Positions 6,641-14,464 of a DNA stretch of 46,542 bases are shown one piece after another. The stretch spans positions 1,609,323 through 1,655,864 of the forward strand of contig NZ_CP084029.1 of the NCBI RefSeq assembly GCF_020181615.1, in the 5' to 3' direction. Positions within the stretch are counted from its first letter, which is position 1. Each line of letters begins with the position of its first letter. Below the pieces are notes generated by a model that was given only the letters and a program-made list of their open reading frames with translations, did not search any database and was not told the DNA's origin. The position numbers and the translations under genes were made by a program. Origin of the DNA: [Mycobacterium] crassicus (GTDB lineage Bacteria; Actinomycetota; Actinomycetes; Mycobacteriales; Mycobacteriaceae).

Positions 6641-7253
6641 GTGCTGCACTCTCCTCGTGGGGATTACTCGCCGGGATTGGTCGCCATCCGGCAAGACTGT
6701 TTGAGCTGACGAACGCTAACGGCGTGATCGTCTTCATTGGTGGCGCTATCTTGACGCGCGGTGGCAAGTTGTCGGGGCGCAACAAGTTGCGGATTCTCCG
6801 GTTTTCCGCCTCGGCCAGGTAGTCCTCATCTAGCGACCACTCCACATTATCGCGCGCGCAATTCTCGGCGTCGCCGTCCTTGTGGGCAACATGGACAGCC
6901 GGCCACCAGCCACCAGGCGGAATCGGTCTGTGTCGTTTTCGAGGCAACCTGGCATTAGGATCGGGCGCGCCGTGAAACTCAAAACAGACCAGCTCGTCGA
7001 CAAGGCGCATCGAGTTGATGATGTCCTTTGCTTTTACGTCTGCCAAAGTATCGCTGTCGTCATACCAGCACCGGCCCGCCGGCCTAACCGGACCGCAGTA
7101 GTCGGGAATGATGACAGTAGGGAGGCCCGCAAGAGATCTATCTGTTTTTTCTCGCCGCTGATTCTTGTAGACAACACCCGTGCCACTGATCTGCCATCCA
7201 GGCGGTGCGCCCGTGATATCACGCCGAAGCATGTTGCGTTCTGGATATTCCAC
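6627..7253 (-). CDS. HNH-like phage protein, 208 aa
   Basis: The middle of the product, HVAHKDGDAENCARDNVEW, resembles the second half of an HNH-type homing-endonuclease motif (HxDGDxxNxxxxNLEW), with zinc-binding or catalytic His and Asn residues. The N-terminal 40 residues contain a WQISGTGVVYK segment like the NUMOD-type DNA-binding pieces of such proteins. The canonical first HH of the motif (VHRLV) is not evident; PAVHVAHK may stand in for it, so activity is uncertain. The start is the GTG at 7253 or the ATG at 7232; neither has a clear ribosome site. HNH proteins next to terminases in phages often help DNA packaging. Confidence 0.55.
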   Translation of the reverse strand: MEYPERNMLRRDITGAPPGWQISGTGVVYKNQRREKTDRSLAGLPTVIIPDYCGPVRPAGRCWYDDSDTLADVKAKDIINSMRLVDELVCFEFHGAPDPNARLPRKRHRPIPPGGWWPAVHVAHKDGDAENCARDNVEWSLDEDYLAEAENRRIRNLLRPDNLPPRVKIAPPMKTITPLAFVSSNSLAGWRPIPASNPHEESAARATA

Positions 7254-7261
7254 TTGTGGGT

Positions 7262-7327
7262 GCAGTCGACCCTCTAGTTATAACTATAATTTTCAAACCC
7301 CATATCTGCATATTCGCAGGTCAAAGA
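7262..7327 (-). promoter_or_regulatory. AT-rich control region upstream of the HNH-like gene
   Basis: The 85 bases between the protease gene and the HNH-like gene contain a perfect 10-bp palindrome AGTTATAACT at 7276-7285 in an AT-rich patch, and at 7315-7327 the 13-mer CGCAGGTCAAAGA, which recurs upstream of the excisionase gene at 8138-8150. A promoter or operator is plausible, but no spaced -35/-10 pair stands out. Confidence 0.4.
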
Positions 7328-7338
7328 CCGGGAAATGT

Positions 7339-7851
7339 TCACTGTCGCCGGTCCAGCAGTTCGCGTATCACGTCGTGCCACGCCCTGTGGTCCGCGCTGT
7401 GGTACATGTCGGCACCGTCCGCGGCCAGTAGTTGCGCGACCTGCTGGACGACGGGCCATGCGCGTTGGAGTTCGCGCCCCCATATCCCCTCTCGGGCGGT
7501 CAGCAGTTCCGGGTCTGGGGGTCCGAGCAGCTCTGCTTTCAGGGCCGACTGGTACGCCTCGGCGTCGCCGTCGATGTTCGTCAGGAATGCGCCAGTGACG
7601 TAGTCCGGGAAGGTGCAGCCGTCGTCGTCCTCGTCGTTGAGGTCGCTTATCGGCCACTGCGCCCGCGCCTCCGCCCACGGTCCCGCATAGGCGATGAATG
7701 CCTCATCGCACCGTCGACCGGAGTAGTGCGTGAAGCCTAGGGTGTCGCCGTCCTGGATGACGTTGACGTAATGCAACTGTGTGCCGCCGCGCATCACGGC
7801 GGCAACGGCGTGACCGGCTTCGTGGTGCGCCGTGAGGGTCCGCTGATCCAT
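7339..7851 (-). CDS. Stand-alone M41-like zinc metalloprotease, 170 aa
   Basis: The start at 7851 (MDQRTLTAHHEAGHAVAAVM) overlaps the excisionase stop (TGATG). HEAGH is the zincin motif in the form used by the FtsH protease domain (M41). A second helical segment, FIAYAGPWAEARAQW, resembles the LAGRAAEE region that follows in FtsH and carries helix contacts for the metal site. There is no AAA ATPase or membrane segment, so this is a protease-like domain only. In phages such small HExxH proteins can act on repressors, as ImmA-type proteins do; here this is inference from the coupling with the excisionase gene. The C-terminal 90 residues are helical. Confidence 0.65.
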   Translation of the reverse strand: MDQRTLTAHHEAGHAVAAVMRGGTQLHYVNVIQDGDTLGFTHYSGRRCDEAFIAYAGPWAEARAQWPISDLNDEDDDGCTFPDYVTGAFLTNIDGDAEAYQSALKAELLGPPDPELLTAREGIWGRELQRAWPVVQQVAQLLAADGADMYHSADHRAWHDVIRELLDRRQ

Positions 7852-8051
7852 CACACGCTCCCACCGATGCGCCGCCCGAAGCTCAGCAGCTCGTCGCGGT
7901 CTAACCGGATCAGCCGGGGTCCGACCCGGTGGGCGCTCAACCGTCCGGCCGCAATCCACCTGCGAACCGTCATGCCGCTGACCCCGAAGTGCTCCGCCGC
8001 TTCGGCAATGCTCGGCCGTGCCGGCAACTTTGCTGTGTGGTGATCGTTCAT
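7851..8051 (-). CDS. xis: Excisionase-like helix-turn-helix protein
   Basis: SIAEAAEHFGVSGMTVRRWI followed by AAGRLSAHRVGPRLIRLDRDEL is the classic winged helix of the MerR/Xis-type excisionase family. The likely start is the ATG at 8051 (MNDHHTAKLPARPSIAEAAE); in-frame starts further up (for example 8147) are possible because the ribosome site is weak. Such proteins bend DNA at the attachment site and direct the integrase to excise. The gene lies about 270 bases from tRNA-His and opens the minus-strand operon. With the integrase broken, excision would need a helper. Confidence 0.75.
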   Translation of the reverse strand: MNDHHTAKLPARPSIAEAAEHFGVSGMTVRRWIAAGRLSAHRVGPRLIRLDRDELLSFGRRIGGSV

Positions 8052-8324
8052 GTGGTCCAGTGTGCGAACGCGTGCGATGTATCTCGGGCGTGCTATCAAA
8101 TGTGTCTCGCGCATAGGCGCAGGTCGGCCCGCGTAAGCGCAGGTCAAAGAACTGTCCGACGCTGGTATCGCGGGATAGCGCGGTTAGTAGACGTCACCGC
8201 CGAAGTTGAACGGAGAGGCGCTACGTGCGCATGTGACGCGTTCGCCAGCTAGGGGCACGCGGGGGGCACGGCCATTGCCGGAATGCAAAAGGTGGGAGGG
8301 TAAAAATACCCTCCCACCTGCGGG
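8052..8324. other. Element end next to tRNA-His, with repeated short motifs
   Basis: 273 bases with no gene. It contains CGCAGGTC at 8118-8125 and CGCAGGTCAAAGA at 8138-8150, the latter shared with 7315-7327, and a direct repeat GGGGCACG at 8252-8259 and 8263-8270 spaced 11 bases apart (one helical turn). The first set could be repressor or Xis sites, the second integrase arm sites. The attachment core should overlap the 3' part of the tRNA gene; the partner site is outside the window. Confidence 0.45.
8290..8319 (-). terminator. Rho-independent terminator after tRNA-His
   Basis: A perfect 13-bp stem, AGGTGGGAGGGTA (8290-8302) with TACCCTCCCACCT (8307-8319), has a four-base loop. Read on the minus strand, TTTTGC follows the stem. 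It begins six bases beyond the mature tRNA 3' end. Confidence 0.85.
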
Positions 8325-8398
8325 GGTGGCTGACGGGACTCGAACCCGCGACACCCAGGATCACAACCTGGTGCTCTACCAACTGAACTACAGCCACC
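8325..8398 (-). tRNA. tRNA-His (anticodon GTG)
   Basis: The minus strand folds as a full cloverleaf: acceptor stem GTGGCTG/CAGCCAC, D arm with TTCAGTTGGTAGA, anticodon stem CCAGG/CCTGG with loop TTGTGAT (anticodon GTG), and T arm GCGGG/CCCGT around TTCGAGT. An extra 5' G (G-1) faces C73, the identity feature of tRNA-His. CCA is not encoded. The phage-like element abuts the 3' end. Confidence 0.97.
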
Positions 8399-8432
8399 AT
8401 TGCTGCAAGCCAAGCAAGCAGCGTCGTCGATA

Positions 8433-9089
8433 CTAGCCGCTCGGACGGTCAGCAGCCGAATCGGTTTCCCCGGGCGCGTCCGAAGGCGGTCCCAGCTCCC
8501 CGGCAACGGCGGCGATATCACTGGTAGGAGGCCCGGGAGGGGCGACGAACGCGGTACGGCGGTAGTACTTGAGCTCCCGGATGGACTCATGGATGTCTGC
8601 CAGGGCGCGATGTGCCAGCCCCTTTTCCGGCTGGCCGAAATAGATCCGCGGGTACCAGCGCCGGCACAGTTCCTTGATCGAGCTCACATCGATCATCCGG
8701 TAGTGCAGATAGTCGTTGAGCGTGGTCATGTCGCGGGCCAGGAAGCCCCTGTCGGTGCCGATTGAGTTGCCAGCCAGCGGCGCGGTCCGTGCCTGCTTGA
8801 CGTGCGCGCGGATGTAGTCGAGCACCATCTTCTCGGCGGTGGCGAGGTCGATGGTCGATGCCCGGACCTCCTCGATCAGTCCGGAGCGGGTGTGCATGTC
8901 GGTCACCACGGGGCTCATCGCGTCCAGTGCGGCGTCGTCGGCGTGGATCACCACGTCGATGCCGTCGCCGAGGATGTTCAGCTCACCGTCGGTGACCAAG
9001 GCGGCGATCTCGATCAGCTTGTCCGAGCCCAGATCGAGGCCCGTCATCTCGCAGTCGATCCAGACCAGTTCGTCTCGTGCAGGGCTCAC
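8433..9089 (-). CDS. orn: Oligoribonuclease
   Basis: This DEDDh 3'-5' exonuclease finishes RNA decay by cutting 2-5 nucleotide fragments, including pGpG from cyclic di-GMP breakdown. The first site DxE lies in [20 protein letters not shown], the next Asp in [14 protein letters not shown], and the last His and Asp in [19 protein letters not shown]. Start GTG at 9089. The C-terminal 30 residues (after YYRRTAFV) form an acidic Pro/Gly/Asp tail, a common lineage-specific extension. It lies next to tRNA-His, as in M. tuberculosis (Rv2511), and is divergent from the ATPase gene. Confidence 0.95.
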   Translation of the reverse strand: MSPARDELVWIDCEMTGLDLGSDKLIEIAALVTDGELNILGDGIDVVIHADDAALDAMSPVVTDMHTRSGLIEEVRASTIDLATAEKMVLDYIRAHVKQARTAPLAGNSIGTDRGFLARDMTTLNDYLHYRMIDVSSIKELCRRWYPRIYFGQPEKGLAHRALADIHESIRELKYYRRTAFVAPPGPPTSDIAAVAGELGPPSDAPGETDSAADRPSG

Positions 9090-9152
9090 AAGAAGCCCAC
9101 GTTAGCCGCTCGCCGCCGCCATAGCCGCATGGTGGTGCGGACCGGCCAAGTA

Positions 9153-10733
9153 ATGTCGGGCCCTGTGAGTCCCGATTCGGCGGCGAACGCCGCACAGCAG
9201 ATCGCGGCCGGCTACATCGCGGACGGTCAGGCCCTCGAACTGGGCACAGTGGTCATCGACGGCGCCGCCGACTCGTCGGCGCAGGTCCGCATCCCACTGG
9301 CCACCATCAATCGGCACGGCCTGGTGGCCGGCGCCACGGGCACCGGCAAGACCAAGACCTTGCAGGTGATCGCCGAGCAACTGTCGGCGGCCGGGGTCCC
9401 GGTGCTGATGGCCGACGTGAAGGGCGACCTGTCTGGGCTGTCTCGCGCGGGGGAGGCCGGCGACAAGACTGCTCAGCGAGCCGCAGACACCGGCGATGAC
9501 TGGGTGCCGACGGCGTTCCCAGTGGAGTTCCTGTCGCTGGGCACCGGGGGTCTCGGCGTCCCGGTGCGCGCGACCATTTCCAGCTTCGGCCCGATTCTTC
9601 TGTCGAAAGTGTTGGGGCTCAACGCCACCCAGGAGTCGACCCTGGGCCTGATCTTCCACTGGGCGGACCAGAACGGTTACCTGCTGCTGGACCTGAAGGA
9701 TCTGCGTTCGGTCATCACGTTTTTGACCAGCGATGCCGGCAAGCCTCAACTGAAGAACCTCGGCGGGGTGTCGGCTCAGACGGCGGGGGTGATCCTGCGT
9801 GCCCTGGTCAACCTGGAGGCCGAAGGCGGTGACACCTTCTTCGGTGAGCCCGAACTCAAGCCGGAGGATCTGCTGCGCACCGACAGCCAGGGCCGCGGCA
9901 TCATCACGCTGCTGGAACTGGGTGATCAAGCGGCCCGCCCGGTGTTGTTCTCCACCTTCCTGATGTGGGTGCTCGCCGACCTGTTCACACTGCTTCCCGA
10001 GGTCGGCGACGTAGACAAGCCCAAGCTGGTGTTCTTCTTCGACGAGGCGCACCTGCTGTTCGCCGACGCCTCGAAGGCATTCCTGCAGCAGGTCGAGCAG
10101 ACCGTCAAACTGATCCGCTCCAAGGGGGTCGGGGTGTTCTTCTGCACCCAGTTGCCCACCGATGTGCCCAATACGGTTCTTTCCCAACTGGGTGCACGCG
10201 TCCAGCACGCGCTGCGCGCCTTCACTCCCGACGACCAGAAGGCGCTGAGCAAGACGGTGCGCACCTACCCGAAAACCGATGTCTACGACCTGGAGTCGGC
10301 CCTGACATCGCTGGGCATCGGCGAGGCGATCGTCACCGTCCTGTCGGAGAAGGGCGCCCCGACCCCGGTGGCCTGGACGCGCCTGCGGGCACCGCGATCG
10401 CTGATGGCGTCCATCGGCGACCAGGCGATCACCGCGGCGGCCACGGCAAGCTCCCTGCACGCGGCCTACAGCGAGACCGTAGACCGCGAATCGGCCTATG
10501 AGATCTTGTCCGGCAAGCTCGCATCCGGGGAGGGCAGTGCGCCGCCGTCCGACGCCCAGGGGTATGACGAGGTGCCTCCGGCGCCCAAGCTGCACTGGTG
10601 GACGCGACTGGGACGCTGGATCAAGGGTCTATTCGCCAGCCCGGCGGCTAAGAGCTTCGCGCGCTCGGCGGGCACGGCGATGGGTCGTGAAATCACCCGG
10701 GGCATGATGGGCACCGGCCGGCGCAGGCGTTAA
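9153..10733 (+). CDS. HerA-like ATPase of the DUF853 family
   Basis: The product carries a P-loop GATGTGKTKTL at about residue 55, a Walker B strand LVFFFDEAHLLFAD, and the DUF853 body (GLNATQESTLGLIFHWAD, VGVFFCTQLPTDVPNTVLSQ). It is a soluble hexameric-type ATPase related to HerA/FtsK helicases; the cellular role of this family (YjgR in E. coli) is not settled. The C-terminus is strongly basic (GREITRGMMGTGRRRR). Starts at ATG 9129, ATG 9153 and GTG 9165 are all possible, none with a clear ribosome site. The frame upstream to 8802 is only antisense to orn. The M. tuberculosis counterpart is Rv2510c. Confidence 0.85.
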   Translation: MSGPVSPDSAANAAQQIAAGYIADGQALELGTVVIDGAADSSAQVRIPLATINRHGLVAGATGTGKTKTLQVIAEQLSAAGVPVLMADVKGDLSGLSRAGEAGDKTAQRAADTGDDWVPTAFPVEFLSLGTGGLGVPVRATISSFGPILLSKVLGLNATQESTLGLIFHWADQNGYLLLDLKDLRSVITFLTSDAGKPQLKNLGGVSAQTAGVILRALVNLEAEGGDTFFGEPELKPEDLLRTDSQGRGIITLLELGDQAARPVLFSTFLMWVLADLFTLLPEVGDVDKPKLVFFFDEAHLLFADASKAFLQQVEQTVKLIRSKGVGVFFCTQLPTDVPNTVLSQLGARVQHALRAFTPDDQKALSKTVRTYPKTDVYDLESALTSLGIGEAIVTVLSEKGAPTPVAWTRLRAPRSLMASIGDQAITAAATASSLHAAYSETVDRESAYEILSGKLASGEGSAPPSDAQGYDEVPPAPKLHWWTRLGRWIKGLFASPAAKSFARSAGTAMGREITRGMMGTGRRRR

Positions 10734-11536
10734 CCCCCGCCGAGCTTCTTGTAGACAGCCCCAACGATCGGCGTGACGATCCCCCGCGGGGCGTACCCGC
10801 TGGCCATCGACATGGCCTTCGAGGTGATCCCGGGGACAACGCGCATCTTGTTGCGCGCCAATGCATCCAGCGACAGTTTGGCGGTGTGCTGAGTGGAGAT
10901 CCACAGAAAGTCCGGGATCAGCTTGTCGATCAGCGAGGCTTCGGCGTTATCGGGCATCTCGGCGCGCACCGGGCCCGGTGCCAGCAGCGTCACGTGCACA
11001 CCGGATTTCAGCAGCTCGCCGCGCAGCGACTCACTGAAGGTGTTGGCGAACGCCTTCGTCGCGGCGTAGGTGGCGTTGTTGGGGATCGGTGAATTACCGG
11101 CCGCCGAACCGGAGATCAGGATTCCACCCGAGCGGCGCTCCAGCATGCCCGGCAGCACCGCCAGCACGAGGTCATGCACTGCGACCGCGTTCAGCTGCAC
11201 CTGGGCTTTCTCGGCGACCGGGTCCAGCCCGGCGATCGGCCCGAACGTCGCGGTGCCGGCGTTGGCGCACAGCACCGAGATCTCCCGGCCGGCCAATTCG
11301 GCGCAGAACTCGTCGCGAGCCGGCGGATCGGCCAGGTCGACCGCCCGCACCTCCACGGCCACCCGGTACTTGTCGCGCAGCCGTGCGGCCACATCGTTGA
11401 GTACGTCTTCGCGGCGGGCGGTGATGATCAGCCCGTGGCCACGGGCGGCCAACTCGGTGGCCAACGCCTCGCCGATTCCCTGGGATGCTCCGGTGACTAC
11501 GGCACGGGCATCAGGGCTGGGAGCAGGCACTGGCAT
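10730..11536 (-). CDS. cmrA: Mycolate reductase CmrA, short-chain dehydrogenase
   Basis: This classical SDR has the NADPH-binding VVTGASQGIGEALA at the N-terminus, NAG in LCANAGTATFG, the catalytic Ser in LISGSAAGNSP, and YxxxK in ATYAATKAFAN. At this position in M. tuberculosis the gene is Rv2509, whose product reduces the 3-oxo group of newly condensed mycolic precursors, the last step in making the mycolic motif; the C. glutamicum orthologue is CmrA. The assignment rests on family and synteny. Its start lies only 23 bases from that of the divergent MFS gene, and its stop overlaps that of the ATPase gene by four bases on the opposite strand. Confidence 0.8.
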   Translation of the reverse strand: MPVPAPSPDARAVVTGASQGIGEALATELAARGHGLIITARREDVLNDVAARLRDKYRVAVEVRAVDLADPPARDEFCAELAGREISVLCANAGTATFGPIAGLDPVAEKAQVQLNAVAVHDLVLAVLPGMLERRSGGILISGSAAGNSPIPNNATYAATKAFANTFSESLRGELLKSGVHVTLLAPGPVRAEMPDNAEASLIDKLIPDFLWISTQHTAKLSLDALARNKMRVVPGITSKAMSMASGYAPRGIVTPIVGAVYKKLGGG

Positions 11537-11559
11537 GGGGCAATCGTAGAGTGCCAGGC

Positions 11560-12876
11560 ATGGGTGCCCCGGGGGTGGTCAAGTCCGGGCGGTCGCGGAT
11601 CGTGGCGTGGGCGCTGTGGGACACGGGCTCGGCGGCCGTGGGTGCGATCGTGGTGACATTCGTGTTCTCGGTCTATCTGACCAGCAGCGTCGGTCAGGAT
11701 CTGCCCGGCGCGACATCGCCGGCCAGTTGGCTGGGCCGCACGCTGGCGATCTCCGGGTTGACCGTGGCCGTGGTGGCGCCGCTGATCGGGGTTTGGGTGG
11801 CGGCCCCGCACCGCCGTCGGGTGACGCTGGCGGTGCTGACCGGTGCCGCGGCGGTGCTGATCGCGTCGATGAGCCTGATCCGCGAGGCGCCCGCCTACCT
11901 GGCGCCGGGGTTGGTGCTGCTCGCGCTGACCGCCGCCTGCGGTGAGTTGGCCAGCGTTCCGTACAACGCCATGCTCCAGCAGGTGTCGACGCCCCAGAAC
12001 GCCGGGCGGATCTCCGGGTTCGGTTGGGCGGCAGGCTATGCCGGCAGCGTGGTGCTGCTGCTGCTGGTCTATGTCGGTTTCATCGCCGGCAGCGGCCCGG
12101 AACGCGGCCTGCTGAGATTGCCCGCCGAGGACGGTCAGAACGTCCGGGTGGCGATGTTGCTGGCCGCGGCGTGGCTGGCGGTGTTCGCGCTGCCTTTGCT
12201 GTTCAGTGCACACCGGTGGGCCGGTGTCGAGGAGGCGCCGTCACCGCGGTTGGGCCTGTTCGGTGCCTACCGCCAACTGTGGCGCGACATCACCGGCGAA
12301 TGGCACCGCGACCGCAACCTGGTCTTCTATCTGGTGGCCAGTGCGATCTTCCGGGACGGGCTGGCCGGGGTGTTCGCCTTCGGCGCGGTGCTGGGCGTCA
12401 GCGTCTACGGCATCTCGTCGGGTGATGTGCTGATCTTCGGGGTGGTCGCCAGTGTGGTGGCCGCCGTCGGGGCCGTCGCCGGTGGCCTGCTCGACGATCG
12501 GATCGGATCCAAGACGGTGATCCTCGGGTCGCTGATGGCGATGATCGCCGCCGGTATCACGCTGATGGCGTTGTCCGGACCGAGCGCGTTCTGGGCCTGC
12601 GGTCTGCTGCTGTGTCTGTTCATCGGGCCGGCCCAGTCCTCGGCGCGCACCCTGTTGCTGCGGTTGGCCCAAGAAGGCCGAGATGGGTTCGAGGGAGTCG
12701 CGTTCGGTCTGTACACGATGACCGGTCGCGCCGTGTCATTCCTGGCGCCGTGGCTGTTCTCGGTCTTCGTCGACGTCTTTCACACCGACCGGGCCGGCAT
12801 GGGCGGGTTGTGCACGGTGCTGGTGATCGGTTTGCTGGCGATGCTGGCGGTGCGCGTACCGCGCCGTTTGGCCTAA
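11560..12876 (+). CDS. Major facilitator transporter, Atg22/UMF1-like
   Basis: About 438 residues with 12 predicted membrane segments (for example VGAIVVTFVFSVYLTSS, LVLLALTAACGELASVPYNA and VVASVVAAVGAVAGGLLDDR). The N-terminal WALWDTGSAAVGAIVVTFVF and the sequence SVPYNAMLQQVSTPQNAGRI are typical of the UMF1/Atg22-like branch of MFS. Substrate unknown. The ATG at 11560 is preferred over a GTG at 11551. The start lies 23 bases from the divergent cmrA start, so both transcripts must have very short or no leaders. Its stop overlaps that of the convergent MmpS-like gene. The M. tuberculosis counterpart is Rv2508c. Confidence 0.8.
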   Translation: MGAPGVVKSGRSRIVAWALWDTGSAAVGAIVVTFVFSVYLTSSVGQDLPGATSPASWLGRTLAISGLTVAVVAPLIGVWVAAPHRRRVTLAVLTGAAAVLIASMSLIREAPAYLAPGLVLLALTAACGELASVPYNAMLQQVSTPQNAGRISGFGWAAGYAGSVVLLLLVYVGFIAGSGPERGLLRLPAEDGQNVRVAMLLAAAWLAVFALPLLFSAHRWAGVEEAPSPRLGLFGAYRQLWRDITGEWHRDRNLVFYLVASAIFRDGLAGVFAFGAVLGVSVYGISSGDVLIFGVVASVVAAVGAVAGGLLDDRIGSKTVILGSLMAMIAAGITLMALSGPSAFWACGLLLCLFIGPAQSSARTLLLRLAQEGRDGFEGVAFGLYTMTGRAVSFLAPWLFSVFVDVFHTDRAGMGGLCTVLVIGLLAMLAVRVPRRLA

Positions 12877-13667
12877 CCGGCCGCGGCGCAGACCGTCAGG
12901 ATGCTGCCGGTGCGCTCGCGGACCTGGGTGCCGTCCACCGACACCGAACAGGTGATCTGTTCGCCGAAGTTCACCACGGTGACCGCCGCCGCGGTCGATG
13001 CCGGCGGCGTCAGGGTGACCTGTTTGCTCCACGGCAGGTTCACGTTGAACTCGGTCTTCAATATGCCGCCGGTGTCGATGTAGGCGATGCTGAGCACCCG
13101 GCCCGTCCCGGTGACCTGGTAGACGATGGTCTCGGGAACGCCGGTGGTGGTCGACGTCGTCGGCGGCGGCGTGGTCGGGGTGGTGCTGGGGGCCGGTGAC
13201 CGCGGCGACGGTGTGGTGGTCGGCGTGCGGGTGGGAATCGGAACGCTCGGGGCCGTCGGCAGGGGCGAAACCGGCGTGACAGTAGCCGAATTCTGATGTG
13301 AGCCGTTGGCGATCACCAGGGCGATCACCATGCCGACCACCAGCAGCACTGCGGCGCCGGCCACCAGCCACAGCCAGTTGGGGAACCGCGGCGGCTGCGG
13401 TGGACCGCCTTCGCCGCCACCCACCGGCCCACCGGTCGGCGGCCCACCGGCCGGGGGCTGGGCTGAATCCCAATATTGCCGCGGCAGTTCGGCCGTCGGG
13501 TGCGGGACCTGGGGCGGATAGCCGGCCGGGTACATCGGCACCTGGCCGGCGTAGGCCGGATCGACTTGTGGCGGAATACCGGTGGTCGGCGGCTCATACG
13601 GGCCCTCGGGCGTCCGATAGCCCTGCCAGGGCCGATCGGAACCCTCTGGTCGATACGGATCCGTCAT
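12873..13667 (-). CDS. Proline-rich membrane protein with MmpS-like C-terminal domain
   Basis: The N-terminal 110 residues are a cytoplasmic Pro/Gly/Tyr-rich tail (YRPEGSDRPWQGYRTPEGPY, PPAGGPPTGGPVGGGEGG). One membrane helix follows (WLWLVAGAAVLLVVGMVIAL), then a Thr/Pro-rich linker and an extracytoplasmic beta domain (VVYQVTGTGRVLSIAYIDTG, TCSVSVDGTQVRERTG) typical of MmpS proteins, which assist MmpL lipid exporters. No mmpL gene is nearby. The ATG at 13667 with AGGTGG upstream is preferred to a GTG two codons earlier. Counterpart of Rv2507. The partner and role are unknown. Confidence 0.8.
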   Translation of the reverse strand: MTDPYRPEGSDRPWQGYRTPEGPYEPPTTGIPPQVDPAYAGQVPMYPAGYPPQVPHPTAELPRQYWDSAQPPAGGPPTGGPVGGGEGGPPQPPRFPNWLWLVAGAAVLLVVGMVIALVIANGSHQNSATVTPVSPLPTAPSVPIPTRTPTTTPSPRSPAPSTTPTTPPPTTSTTTGVPETIVYQVTGTGRVLSIAYIDTGGILKTEFNVNLPWSKQVTLTPPASTAAAVTVVNFGEQITCSVSVDGTQVRERTGSILTVCAAAG

Positions 13668-13733
13668 GCCCACCTCATGGATTGCAGGGTACCTGCGTCG
13701 ACCGTTCGCGGAGGTGACGCCACTCAGTCGATT

Positions 13734-14384
13734 TCAAACGTCGGCGGCGTCCAGCGCGCTGATCGTCATCGCCCGCAACACCGCTCGTGAGCGATCCGGG
13801 GCGGCCGACCGGGTGCCGGCAGCCTTCATGCTGTGCGGCGTCGAATTCAACAGGCCGAAGGCCGCATGCGCCATCATCCGGGCATCGGCCTCGTCCAGGC
13901 CGGCGTGCAATGTACGCAGAACGCCCACCCAGACCTCGACATACTGGCGCTGAGCACTGCGTACCTGGCGCTGCGCCCCGGCCGGCAGATGCGCCAGGTC
14001 ACGGTCCTGGATACGGATCAGGTCCGGTTCGCCGAGCGCGAAATCGAGATGAAAGTCGACCAGGCCGTCAAGCACCCGGTCCGGGCCCTGCCCGCTCGAT
14101 TCGACCGCGCGCGCTCCCGCGAGCAGGCGGGTGCTGATACCGACCAGCAACTCGACCAACAGTGCCTCTTTATTGGGGAAGTGCCGATAGATGGCGGGGC
14201 CGCTGACCCCAGCCGCCGCCCCGATGTCCTCCAACCGCACCGCCAGAAAGCCGCGCTGCGCGAACAGTCGCTCGGCCGCCGCGAGCAGCTGGGTACGTCG
14301 GTCGGATTTCAGACGGCTGCGCCGGTTGGCCGGTTCGTCGTCATCGGCCGGAACGGACGCTGCCATCGCGCCTCCGCTCATCAT
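13734..14384 (-). CDS. bkaR: TetR-family repressor of the leucine catabolic operon (BkaR)
   Basis: The N-terminal TetR helix-turn-helix lies at about residues 25-72 ([40 protein letters not shown]). The ligand domain follows. The gene is divergent from fadD35, and a near-palindrome at 14394-14411 lies ten bases above its first ATG. A matching, more perfect site lies before scoA (16138-16157). In M. tuberculosis the orthologue Rv2506 was described as BkaR, a repressor of the branched-chain keto-acid operon. Autoregulation is inferred from operator position. Start at 14384, 14381 or an internal ATG seven codons in ([12 protein letters not shown]). Confidence 0.85.
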   Translation of the reverse strand: MMSGGAMAASVPADDDEPANRRSRLKSDRRTQLLAAAERLFAQRGFLAVRLEDIGAAAGVSGPAIYRHFPNKEALLVELLVGISTRLLAGARAVESSGQGPDRVLDGLVDFHLDFALGEPDLIRIQDRDLAHLPAGAQRQVRSAQRQYVEVWVGVLRTLHAGLDEADARMMAHAAFGLLNSTPHSMKAAGTRSAAPDRSRAVLRAMTISALDAADV

Positions 14385-14412
14385 GGACAGCTGAGTTAAC
14401 GGTCACTAACGT
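14384..14412 (+). promoter_or_regulatory. fadD35 promoter with overlapping BkaR operator
   Basis: TGGACA (14384-14389) and TAACGT (14407-14412) are 17 bases apart, a good SigA-type promoter. The operator AGTTAAcGgtCacTAACg (14394-14411) lies between and over the -10. It shares the pattern AGTTAAnGnnCAnTAAC with the site at 16139-16156. The first ATG of bkaR lies at its left edge, so one bound dimer could block both directions. Confidence 0.7.
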
Positions 14413-14464
14413 AGCACCCATCGATCGAATCCGAGCCGGCCTCGGGCGTATTGGTGGAGGCCTG

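Noticed and set aside
9102..10595. A 497-codon open frame on the minus strand
   Set aside because: It is antisense to the DUF853 ATPase gene; composition is typical of a codon-position shadow.
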